Under the pieces are notes generated by a model, which ran no database searches, was not told where the DNA came from, and was given only the letters and a program-made list of their open reading frames with translations. This document shows positions 7,799-13,844 of a DNA stretch of 14,339 nucleotides, in pieces. Numbering within the stretch: the stretch's first letter is position 1; the number at the start of each line of letters is the position of its first letter. This DNA comes from CAYXGE01 sp964464435 (GTDB taxonomy: Bacteria; Pseudomonadota; Gammaproteobacteria; Burkholderiales; Methylophilaceae), in NCBI GenBank assembly GCA_964464435.1, contig CAYXGE010000048.1:1-14339 (forward strand). The letters are read 5' to 3'. Made by a program: the position numbers and the translations under genes.

Positions 7799-7827
7799 GG
7801 TGGGGTAGAAAAGCAACCTACCCCACC
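7799..7827 (+). repeat. Intercistronic hairpin between torF and glnK
   Basis: GGTGGGGTAG (7799-7808) and CTACCCCACC (7818-7827) form a perfect 10-bp GC-rich stem with a 9-base loop, 25 bases after the torF stop and 40 before glnK. No T-tract follows, so it is not a simple terminator. More likely it protects the torF 3' end from exonucleases or marks an RNA-processing point that sets different levels of porin and PII/Amt. Confidence 0.75.
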
Positions 7828-7867
7828 GCTTAACGCAACACACATTATTTAACCATCAGGAGGCAAC

Positions 7868-8206
7868 ATGAAATTTGTATCCGCAATAATCAAGCCGTTT
7901 AAGCTTGATGAAGTGCGTGAGGCCTTATCCGCCATTGGCGTGCAAGGTATCACGGTCACTGAAGTAAAAGGCTTTGGCCGCCAAAAAGGTCACACCGAGT
8001 TGTATCGCGGTGCAGAATATGTGGTGGATTTTCTACCAAAGGTCAAATTAGAAGTCGCTATTAAAGAAGACTTACTTGACCAAGTGATTGAAGCTATTGA
8101 AAAGTCTGCCGCCACCGGCAAAATTGGTGATGGCAAAATTTTTGTGTTCGAACTTGAACAAGTTTATCGCATACGTACCGGTGAAACCGGTCCTGAAGCA
8201 CTATAA
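7868..8206 (+). CDS. glnK: PII-family nitrogen regulatory protein GlnK
   Basis: PII proteins are cytoplasmic trimers that sense 2-oxoglutarate, ATP/ADP and, by uridylylation, glutamine. GlnK linked to amtB docks on AmtB and blocks ammonium entry when nitrogen is plentiful. The 112-residue protein has full family length: the N-terminal strand and helix (MKFVSAIIKPFKLDEVREAL), the T-loop (GFGRQKGHTELYRGAEY) with the uridylylation site Tyr51, the B-loop (TGKIGDGKIFV, about 84-94) and the C-loop near RIRTGE. A strong AGGAGG (7858-7863) precedes the ATG. The choice of GlnK over GlnB rests on linkage to amtB, since the sequence alone does not separate them. The stop codon overlaps the amtB ribosome-binding site, so the two are probably translationally coupled. 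Confidence 0.96.
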   Translation: MKFVSAIIKPFKLDEVREALSAIGVQGITVTEVKGFGRQKGHTELYRGAEYVVDFLPKVKLEVAIKEDLLDQVIEAIEKSAATGKIGDGKIFVFELEQVYRIRTGETGPEAL

Positions 8207-8210
8207 GGGG
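8204..8210 (+). promoter_or_regulatory. Ribosome-binding site that decides the amtB start
   Basis: TAAGGGG overlaps the glnK stop codon. It ends 3 bases before ATG 8214 and 6 bases before ATG 8217, which favours 8217. It also rules out upstream in-frame ATGs, such as one at 8088 inside glnK. Confidence 0.6.
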
Positions 8211-8216
8211 CACATG

Positions 8217-9737
8217 ATGAAAAAATTATTATCGATGTTTGCACTGGTCGGCGCCCTTGGTTTTGCTGGCTTAGGCATTGCAGAAGAAGCAGCGCCAGCA
8301 GAGGCTGCACCAGTTGCTGAAGTAGTAGAAACTGTTGAAGCTGTTGTGGCTGAAGCACCAGCGCCTGAAGCGGCTGCAGCACCTGCGGCAGAAGCGGCAC
8401 CAGCAGAAGCCGCAGCAGCGCCAGCACCTGTGCCTAATAAAGGCGACACTGCTTGGATGTTAGTATCTACCGTGCTCGTTACCCTCATGGTGATTCCTGG
8501 CCTCGCTTTGTTCTACGGTGGTATGGTACGTAGCAAAAATATGTTGTCTGTATTAATGCAAACGTTTGTCATTTTCTCGCTCATGGCTGTGTTGTGGGCA
8601 GTATATGGTTACAGCGTAGCATTTACTGGTGGTGGCGCATTCTTTGGTGGTTTAAGCAAAGCATTCTTACTTGGTATTACTCCAGAGTCTATTGCGGCAA
8701 CCTTTAGTAAAGGCGTATACATTCCTGAATATACTTTTGTGGCATTCCAATTAACCTTTGCTGCGATTACACCAGCTTTGATTATTGGTGCATTTGCAGA
8801 GCGTATGAAGTTCTCAGCAGTGTTAGTGTTTATGACATTGTGGTTCACATTTGCCTACTTGCCAATGGCACACATGGTTTGGTACTGGGATGGCCCAGAT
8901 GCGATTACTGACGCAGCAGCGCTTGAAACAGTAGTTGGCAATGCTGGTTGGTTATGGGCTAAAGGTGCATTAGACTTTGCTGGTGGTACCGTTGTGCATA
9001 TCAACGCGGGTATTGCTGGTTTAGTTGCTTGTATTGTGTTGGGCAAACGTATTGGTTACGGTAAAGAGGCATTAACACCGCATAGCTTAACCATGACAAT
9101 GATTGGCGCTTCATTATTGTGGGTGGGTTGGTACGGCTTTAACGCTGGCTCTAACTTAGAAGCCAACGGTTATGCTGCACTTGCTTTAATCAACACCACT
9201 ATTGCTACTGGTGCAGCAACTCTCACTTGGATGGCGGCTGAATGGTTAGGTAAAGGCAAACCATCTATGCTAGGTGCTGCTTCTGGTGCCGTTGCAGGTT
9301 TAGTGGCCATTACCCCAGCTTGCGGCTTTGTAGGCCCAATTGGTGCTATCGTTATTGGCTTGTTAGTGTCACCTATCTGCTACTTCTTTGTGGCTAAAGT
9401 GAAATACATGCTTGGTTATGATGATGCATTAGATGTGTTTGGCGTGCATGCTGTTGGCGGTATCTTTGGTGCCTTAGCGACTGGTGTGTTTGTTAACCCA
9501 GCATTAGGTGGCGCAGGCGTGATTGACTACGTTGCAAACGGCGTAGCTGCTTACGACTTTGGCGCACAAATGACAGCACAAGTTACCGCTGTGATTACTG
9601 CGATTGTAGTGTCTGGTGTGGTTTCATTCATTGCACTTAAAATTGTAGACGCATTGATTGGCTTACGTGTATCTGAAGAGTCAGAGCGCGAAGGCCTAGA
9701 TACCACAGAACACGGTGAACGCGCTTACCATATGTAA
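8217..9737 (+). CDS. amtB: Ammonium transporter AmtB with signal peptide and Ala/Pro/Glu-rich periplasmic extension
   Basis: This trimeric inner-membrane channel takes up ammonium. The 506-residue precursor starts with a signal peptide (MKKLLSMFALVGALGFAG, cleavage near residue 22), then about 50 residues of low-complexity AEAAP/PAEA sequence, then the channel core beginning at NKGDTAWMLVS (about 74). Family landmarks include PGLALFYGGMVRSKN (about 94-108), twin pore histidines His261 (GGTVVHINAG) and His411 (VFGVHAVGG), Phe308 (WYGFNAGS), and a Phe near 177-181 that may be the other pore gate. The cytoplasmic tail ends GLDTTEHGERAYHM, the region that contacts GlnK in characterised homologues. 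About 11 membrane segments are expected. ATG 8214 is an alternative start. It is the last gene of the operon and is followed by a strong terminator. Confidence 0.96.
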   Translation: MKKLLSMFALVGALGFAGLGIAEEAAPAEAAPVAEVVETVEAVVAEAPAPEAAAAPAAEAAPAEAAAAPAPVPNKGDTAWMLVSTVLVTLMVIPGLALFYGGMVRSKNMLSVLMQTFVIFSLMAVLWAVYGYSVAFTGGGAFFGGLSKAFLLGITPESIAATFSKGVYIPEYTFVAFQLTFAAITPALIIGAFAERMKFSAVLVFMTLWFTFAYLPMAHMVWYWDGPDAITDAAALETVVGNAGWLWAKGALDFAGGTVVHINAGIAGLVACIVLGKRIGYGKEALTPHSLTMTMIGASLLWVGWYGFNAGSNLEANGYAALALINTTIATGAATLTWMAAEWLGKGKPSMLGAASGAVAGLVAITPACGFVGPIGAIVIGLLVSPICYFFVAKVKYMLGYDDALDVFGVHAVGGIFGALATGVFVNPALGGAGVIDYVANGVAAYDFGAQMTAQVTAVITAIVVSGVVSFIALKIVDALIGLRVSEESEREGLDTTEHGERAYHM

Positions 9738-9767
9738 GATGTTACTCACCATGTAATAGTGGAAAAT

Positions 9768-9797
9768 AAAAAGGCGGACTTCATGTTCGCCTTTTTT
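9768..9797 (+). terminator. Rho-independent terminator of torF-glnK-amtB
   Basis: AAAAAGGCGGAC (9768-9779) pairs with GTTCGCCTTTTT (9785-9796), with one G-T wobble, around a 5-base loop, and runs into a T-tract. It starts 30 bases after the amtB stop, and the flanking As and Ts may also let it work in reverse. Confidence 0.9.
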
Positions 9798-9834
9798 GTT
9801 TTCAACATGCCGATATAGCTCTTATCAGAAAACA

Positions 9835-9902
9835 ATTCATTTAAATGCAATCTGAATGCCACACTAAACATCTAAGATGCTTTTTATTCGCTTTAAATGA
9901 AT
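9835..9902. repeat. 11-bp inverted repeat in the amtB-gshA intergenic region
   Basis: ATTCATTTAAA (9835-9845) and TTTAAATGAAT (9892-9902) are perfect inverted copies 46 bases apart. A smaller dyad, CATCTAAGATG, lies between them. They sit just upstream of the NtrC-like site. The arms are AT-rich, so chance cannot be excluded. Confidence 0.4.
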
Positions 9903-9924
9903 AAAACGACGATTGTTATTTTTA

Positions 9925-9953
9925 TGCACCATGCTATGCACTAATTATGTGCA
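9925..9953 (+). promoter_or_regulatory. Candidate NtrC enhancer site plus adjacent half-site
   Basis: TGCACTAATTATGTGCA (9937-9953) fits the NtrC consensus TGCACC-N5-GGTGCA with two mismatches and exact spacing (GCAC-N7-GTGC). A perfect left half, TGCACC, lies at 9925-9930. The dyad is centred about 95 bases upstream of the predicted sigma-54 start at 10040, a normal enhancer distance. Confidence 0.6.
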
Positions 9954-10013
9954 AACTTACAATCAAAAAAATATGTCTGGTCTGCAAACATTGAATTTAC
10001 GGCATTTAATAAT

Positions 10014-10029
10014 TGGCACAGTACATGCT
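10014..10029 (+). promoter_or_regulatory. Second sigma-54 promoter, downstream of amtB
   Basis: TGGCACA-GTAC-ATGCT matches TGGCACG-N4-TTGCW with two mismatches. The key GG and GC pairs are present at the correct distance, and TTGGCAC is preceded by T as preferred. The predicted start is about 10040. No gene begins within 170 bases, but a terminator lies about 85-110 bases downstream, which points to a short transcript. Confidence 0.62.
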
Positions 10030-10039
10030 TATTATTAAT

Positions 10040-10149
10040 TGAAATAAATTATTCTTGATATTAAGTTTTTATTTTTAACTACTTAATATTTAGCTTAGTT
10101 TCTTCCTATACTCTCCTCCCTCTGGGCGCCCTAGTGCGCCCCTCTTTTT
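10040..10149 (+). ncRNA. Candidate nitrogen-regulated small RNA of about 110 nt (or attenuated gshA leader)
   Basis: The element is bounded by the sigma-54 promoter at 10014-10029 and the terminator at 10124-10149. It has no ATG-initiated reading frame. Its parts in order are: a 9-bp perfect hairpin, ATATTAAGT (10058-10066) with ACTTAATAT (10081-10089) around a 14-base loop; a pyrimidine-rich single-stranded stretch (10099-10123) containing TCCTCCC; and the terminator hairpin with a short U-tail, as in Hfq-type sRNAs. The CCUCC core is complementary to Shine-Dalgarno sequences, so a role in blocking translation of target mRNAs under nitrogen limitation is plausible. The alternative is a leader of gshA (start 10219) with an attenuator. 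Neither is proven, and I do not recognise the RNA as a known family. Confidence 0.5.
10124..10149 (+). terminator. Rho-independent terminator upstream of gshA
   Basis: GGGCGC (10124-10129) and GCGCCC (10136-10141) form a 6-bp all-GC stem with a 6-base loop, followed by CTCTTTTT. The T-tract is only on the plus-strand side. Because amtB already ends at its own terminator more than 320 bases earlier, this one implies a separate short transcript or attenuation ahead of gshA. Confidence 0.7.
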
Positions 10150-10218
10150 GTCTGTTATTTTTATAGCAAGCAAGCCTAACTGCGCTAAAATAGGACTTTG
10201 TTTTAAGCAGAAATCATC

Positions 10219-11502
10219 ATGGTTCCACATCTTACTACCGCGCTAAATGGCCCCTTGCTCGCTTTAGAAAAGCGCTTGCTCGACAATATGCCTGCCATTG
10301 AACATTGGTTTAGATGCCAATGGCTAGAATACAGCTCGCCATTTTATGCTTCAGTAGACTTACGTAACGCAGGTTTCAAACTCGCACCTGTCGATACTAA
10401 TTTGTTTCCTGGTGGCTTTAATAATCTTAACCCTGACTTCACTTCTTTGTGTGTGCAAGCAGCTACAGTGGCCATTGAAAAAGTATGCCCCGAAGCACAT
10501 CGACTATTGGTGATTCCTGAAAACCATACGCGCAACACATTTTATTTACGTAATGTGGCGGCACTCACAAATATTTTGCGCCAAGCAGGTTTGAATGTTC
10601 GCATTGGGTCAATAAACCCTGAAATCACGACGCCAACACGTTTAGAAATTCAAGAAGGTGAAAGTATTTTGCTAGAGCCAGTGAAGCGAGTGGGTAATCG
10701 TGTTGTATTAGACGGCTTTGATAGTTGCGCTATTTTACTTAATAATGATTTGTCTGCTGGCATTCCTGATATTCTAAAAAATCTTGAGCAGACCCTTATT
10801 CCACCTTTGCATGCGGGGTGGTCTACGCGTAAAAAATCTCAGCACTTTTCTGCATATAATCGCGTAGTAGATGATTTTGCCAAACTGATTGATGTTGACT
10901 CATGGCTACTTAACCCTTACTTTGAAAGCGCGAGCGGCGTAGATTTTCATGCGCGAGTGGGTGAAGATGTTATGGCAGCCAAAGTAGAAATAGTACTTAA
11001 TAAAATTAAAGCAAAATACCAAGAATACGGGGTAACACAAGACCCGTTTGTGATTGTTAAAGCAGATGCTGGCACTTATGGCATGGGCATTATGACGGTA
11101 AAAAGCCCCGATGATGTGCGAGACTTAAACCGCAAACAACGTAATAAAATGTCCGTGGTGAAAGAAGGTCTACAAGTATCTGATGTGATTATTCAAGAAG
11201 GCGTCTACACGTTTGAAAGCATCCATGAAGCAGTAGCCGAACCAGTCATCTATATGATGGACCATTATGTGGTGGGTGGATTTTACCGCGTGCATACTGG
11301 ACGCGCAGTGGATGAAAACCTCAATGCACCAGGCATGCATTTTGTGCCACTCGCATTTGAAACGCCATGCTCTACGCCTGATTGTGCAGGTGCGCCAGAT
11401 GCCGCACCTAACCGTTTCTATGCCTATGGCGTGGTGGCAAGGCTTGCGCTGTTAGCCGCCGCCATTGAGCTTCAAGAAACTGATCCAGCATTTGAGGCTT
11501 AA
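10219..11502 (+). CDS. gshA: Glutamate-cysteine ligase, proteobacterial ATP-grasp-like type
   Basis: It catalyses the first step of glutathione synthesis, the ATP-dependent joining of glutamate and cysteine. The 427-residue protein belongs to the GshA family found in betaproteobacteria and acidithiobacilli, which is unrelated in sequence to E. coli GshA. Recognisable segments are LAPVDTNLFPGGFNNLNPDF (55-74), PENHTRNTFYLRN (100-112), the glycine-rich nucleotide-loop-like segment VKADAGTYGMGIMTV (280-294), IIQEGVYTFE (324-333) and VGGFYRVHTGR (352-362). No strong Shine-Dalgarno sequence precedes ATG 10219 (only AAGCAG). A TAAAAT at 10186-10191 could be a -10 box, but no good -35 box accompanies it. 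The stop is one base before the gshB start. Confidence 0.93.
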   Translation: MVPHLTTALNGPLLALEKRLLDNMPAIEHWFRCQWLEYSSPFYASVDLRNAGFKLAPVDTNLFPGGFNNLNPDFTSLCVQAATVAIEKVCPEAHRLLVIPENHTRNTFYLRNVAALTNILRQAGLNVRIGSINPEITTPTRLEIQEGESILLEPVKRVGNRVVLDGFDSCAILLNNDLSAGIPDILKNLEQTLIPPLHAGWSTRKKSQHFSAYNRVVDDFAKLIDVDSWLLNPYFESASGVDFHARVGEDVMAAKVEIVLNKIKAKYQEYGVTQDPFVIVKADAGTYGMGIMTVKSPDDVRDLNRKQRNKMSVVKEGLQVSDVIIQEGVYTFESIHEAVAEPVIYMMDHYVVGGFYRVHTGRAVDENLNAPGMHFVPLAFETPCSTPDCAGAPDAAPNRFYAYGVVARLALLAAAIELQETDPAFEA

Positions 11503-11503
11503 C

Positions 11504-12448
11504 ATGCGTATTTTATTTATTTTAGATCCTCTGGAATCCCTCAAAACTTACAAAGATACCAGCGTTGCTATCATGCGCGAAGCCTCAACACGAGGCCATG
11601 ATATTTTTGTTTGCCAACCCAACGATATGCTTCTGCGACAAGCCACCGTGTTTGTCATGAGTCAACACTTGACGCTTACCGAAGGTGCTTTTTGGTATCA
11701 ATTGGATCATGCAGATGAAATGCAACCATCTGATTTTGATGTCGTACTCATGCGCAAAGACCCGCCATTTGATAGCGAATACCTCTATAGCACGTACTTA
11801 CTTGAATTAGCAGTGACGCAAGGTGCCAAGGTGTTTAATCACCCTGCAGCCATTCGTGATTGGAATGAAAAACTGGCTGTCACCAATTTTCCTCAATTTG
11901 TGCCTGAGTTTTTAGTCACCAGCAATGAAAATCTAATACGTTTATTTTTAGAGCAGCATAGTGATATTGTCGTCAAACCCTTAGATGGCATGGGCGGTAG
12001 CGGGGTATTCCGTTTGCGTCTTGGCGACCCCAACGTAGGTGCAATTTTAGAGACCATTACCCAACTTGGCTCACGCACCATTATGTCGCAACGCTATTTA
12101 CCAGCAATAGTTCATGGTGATAAACGCATATTAATCATCAATGGTAAACCGCTCCCATATGCATTAGCGCGCATTCCTAAAGCTGGGGAAACGCGTGGCA
12201 ACCTTGCCGCAGGCGGCACTGGGGTAGCACAAGTACTCACACCGCGTGATATTGAAATTGCCAACACCATTGGCCCTGTTCTTAAAGCTAAAGGCTTGTT
12301 TTTAGTTGGCTTAGATGTGATAGGCGAGCACCTTACAGAAATTAATGTGACCAGCCCTACCTGCATGGTAGAAATAGCAGCACAAACCGACTGCAATCCT
12401 GCCGCCATTTTTATGGATGCTTTAGAGTCTGAATGCGCTTCTGCTTAA
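11504..12448 (+). CDS. gshB: Glutathione synthase
   Basis: This ATP-grasp enzyme adds glycine to gamma-glutamylcysteine in the cytoplasm. The 314-residue protein has normal length. It shows the N-terminal substrate domain (MRILFILDPLESLKTYKDTS), LMRKDPPFD (82-90), the ATP-grasp glycine loop VVKPLDGMGGSGVF (156-169), GDKRIL (205-210), the RIPKAGETRGNLAAGG segment (223-238) and the metal-binding signature EINVTSPTC (279-287). The ATG at 11504 comes one base after the gshA stop, with a GAGG Shine-Dalgarno sequence inside the end of gshA, so translation is probably coupled. An in-frame ATG at 11465 inside gshA is rejected because it would precede the natural MRILF start. The 3' end overlaps apbE by 16 bases. 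Confidence 0.97.
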   Translation: MRILFILDPLESLKTYKDTSVAIMREASTRGHDIFVCQPNDMLLRQATVFVMSQHLTLTEGAFWYQLDHADEMQPSDFDVVLMRKDPPFDSEYLYSTYLLELAVTQGAKVFNHPAAIRDWNEKLAVTNFPQFVPEFLVTSNENLIRLFLEQHSDIVVKPLDGMGGSGVFRLRLGDPNVGAILETITQLGSRTIMSQRYLPAIVHGDKRILIINGKPLPYALARIPKAGETRGNLAAGGTGVAQVLTPRDIEIANTIGPVLKAKGLFLVGLDVIGEHLTEINVTSPTCMVEIAAQTDCNPAAIFMDALESECASA

Positions 12449-13443
12449 TTCTATTTTCACTATTATTTGCCAGTTGTGGACGTGAACCGCTTTATCACTC
12501 TCAAAGCTATGTGTTTGGCACCTTAGTCGATATTTCGATTTATGGTGAAAAAGAACCACGCGCGCTAGCATTAACCGAACACATATTTGCTGACTTTCAG
12601 GCGCTTCATAATCAATTGCATGCTTGGAACGGCACCAGCGAATTAAGCCAGTTAAATGCAGCTTTTGCAAAAGGCACCCAAGCAAACCCCATAAGCCCGC
12701 GCATGGCCGAGATTTTAAACAGCGCACAACAACTTTCAATACAATCAGATGGTCTGTTTAACCCTGCTATTGGCCATTTAATTGGCTTGTGGGGCTTTCA
12801 AAGTGATACCTTTAGCGCCAAGCAAGTACCTGCTTTAGATATTGAAAATTTAGTTAAACAAAAACCTAGCATGCAAGATCTTAGCATTTCAGCCACCCAT
12901 GTCAGCAGTAGCAACTCCGCTGTAAAGCTAGATTTAGGTGGTTTTGCTAAAGGCTATGCGCTAGACCAAGCACGCAATTATCTTAAATCGCAAGGTGTTA
13001 AACATGCGCTCATTAACATTGGCGGTAATGTCATTGCACTTGGCCAGCATGGTAGCAAACCATGGCGCGTGGGCATTCAACATCCACGGCAACCCAATGC
13101 AATGGCATCACTCGATTTACCTGATGGTTGGGCAATTGGCACCTCAGGCGATTATCAACGCTATTTTGAACTTAACGGTAAACGCTATTGCCATCTGCTT
13201 GACCCCAATACCGGCTACCCTGCCACGTTTAATCAAGCAGTCTCGGTATTAGTAGCACCAAGCGCGCAGGCTGGCACTTTATCAGACGTTGCCTCTAAAC
13301 CAATCTTTTTAGCAACACCACAACAGCAAAGTGCCTATGCTAAACGCATGGGCGTATCACATTACTTGGTGGTGAATGCCGCAGGAAAAGTAAGCGTAAG
13401 CCCAGACATGCAAAAACGAATTACTTGGTTAACTCAACATTAG
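12433..13443 (+). CDS. apbE: FAD:protein FMN transferase, lipoprotein (ApbE family)
   Basis: ApbE covalently attaches FMN, taken from FAD, to a Thr or Ser of extracytoplasmic redox proteins. The 336-residue protein begins with a signal peptide and lipobox LLFASC (Cys15), so it should act as a periplasmic membrane-anchored lipoprotein. Motifs are GTLVDISIYG (29-38), LDLGGFAKGYALD (166-178), NIGGN (195-199), SGDYQRYF (238-245) and His254-LLDPNTGYP. In the last metal-binding motif the sequence is SDVASK (284-289): Asp285 is present, but the Thr that also binds Mg in characterised homologues is Lys289. The gene starts inside gshB (16-base overlap) and ends 5 bases before the next start. No obvious acceptor protein is visible in the window. 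Confidence 0.94.
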   Translation: MRFCLILFSLLFASCGREPLYHSQSYVFGTLVDISIYGEKEPRALALTEHIFADFQALHNQLHAWNGTSELSQLNAAFAKGTQANPISPRMAEILNSAQQLSIQSDGLFNPAIGHLIGLWGFQSDTFSAKQVPALDIENLVKQKPSMQDLSISATHVSSSNSAVKLDLGGFAKGYALDQARNYLKSQGVKHALINIGGNVIALGQHGSKPWRVGIQHPRQPNAMASLDLPDGWAIGTSGDYQRYFELNGKRYCHLLDPNTGYPATFNQAVSVLVAPSAQAGTLSDVASKPIFLATPQQQSAYAKRMGVSHYLVVNAAGKVSVSPDMQKRITWLTQH

Positions 13444-13448
13444 CGACC

Positions 13449-13835
13449 ATGGCACAGTCAACATTACAACTTAAAAAACCTTTGCTTGGAGATTACTGCA
13501 TCATCCTTGTTGGTATTGCCGTGTCTATTTTTCTATTTAATACACTCTGGCAAACCACCCCTGCTACTAAAATTGAAATCAGGCAGGGCAAGCAAATTGT
13601 AGGCACCTATAGCCTCAATCAAACGCGAGATATTGAAGTCAATGGCGCTATTGGCAATGCGCACATTCGTATTGCCAATGGCAAAGTACGCTTTATGAGC
13701 GCCCCATGTACTAACCAGTACTGCGTGCATCAAGGATGGCTTAACCGCGCTGGGCAAGCCGCCATTTGCCTACCCAATCAGCTGAGTATTGCGTTATTAG
13801 GCCCTCAACACCCCATAGACAGCATCAGCTACTAA
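13449..13835 (+). CDS. NusG domain II-containing membrane protein
   Basis: This is a 128-residue protein with one transmembrane segment (about 15-34) followed by an extracytoplasmic NusG-domain-II-like fold: KIEIRQGKQIVGTYSL, then the family signature APCTNQYCVHQGWL (86-99) and ICLPNQL (106-112). Three cysteines (87, 92, 107) are typical of the family. The biochemical function is unknown. Despite the name it is not a transcription factor. Its genes often sit beside ApbE and Gx-transporter genes, and the related EetA of Gram-positive electron-transfer loci is, from memory, of this type. ATG 13449 is chosen over an upstream in-frame TTG at 13425 that lies inside apbE. No clear Shine-Dalgarno sequence is visible. 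Confidence 0.85.
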   Translation: MAQSTLQLKKPLLGDYCIILVGIAVSIFLFNTLWQTTPATKIEIRQGKQIVGTYSLNQTRDIEVNGAIGNAHIRIANGKVRFMSAPCTNQYCVHQGWLNRAGQAAICLPNQLSIALLGPQHPIDSISY

Positions 13836-13844
13836 TAATACGCC

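Noticed and set aside
8088..8216. An in-frame upstream extension of amtB starting inside glnK
   Set aside because: It would overlap glnK by 119 bases in another frame and bury the signal peptide; the Shine-Dalgarno sequence at 8204-8210 points to ATG 8217 (or 8214).
8164..8488. Leucine- or alanine-rich open frames on the minus strand at the start of amtB
   Set aside because: They are shadows of the GC-rich low-complexity AEAAP repeat region and have no family features.
13425..13448. An upstream TTG start for the NusG-domain-II protein
   Set aside because: It would overlap apbE by 19 bases, whereas ATG 13449 lies just after the apbE stop and gives a sensible short N-terminus before the membrane helix.
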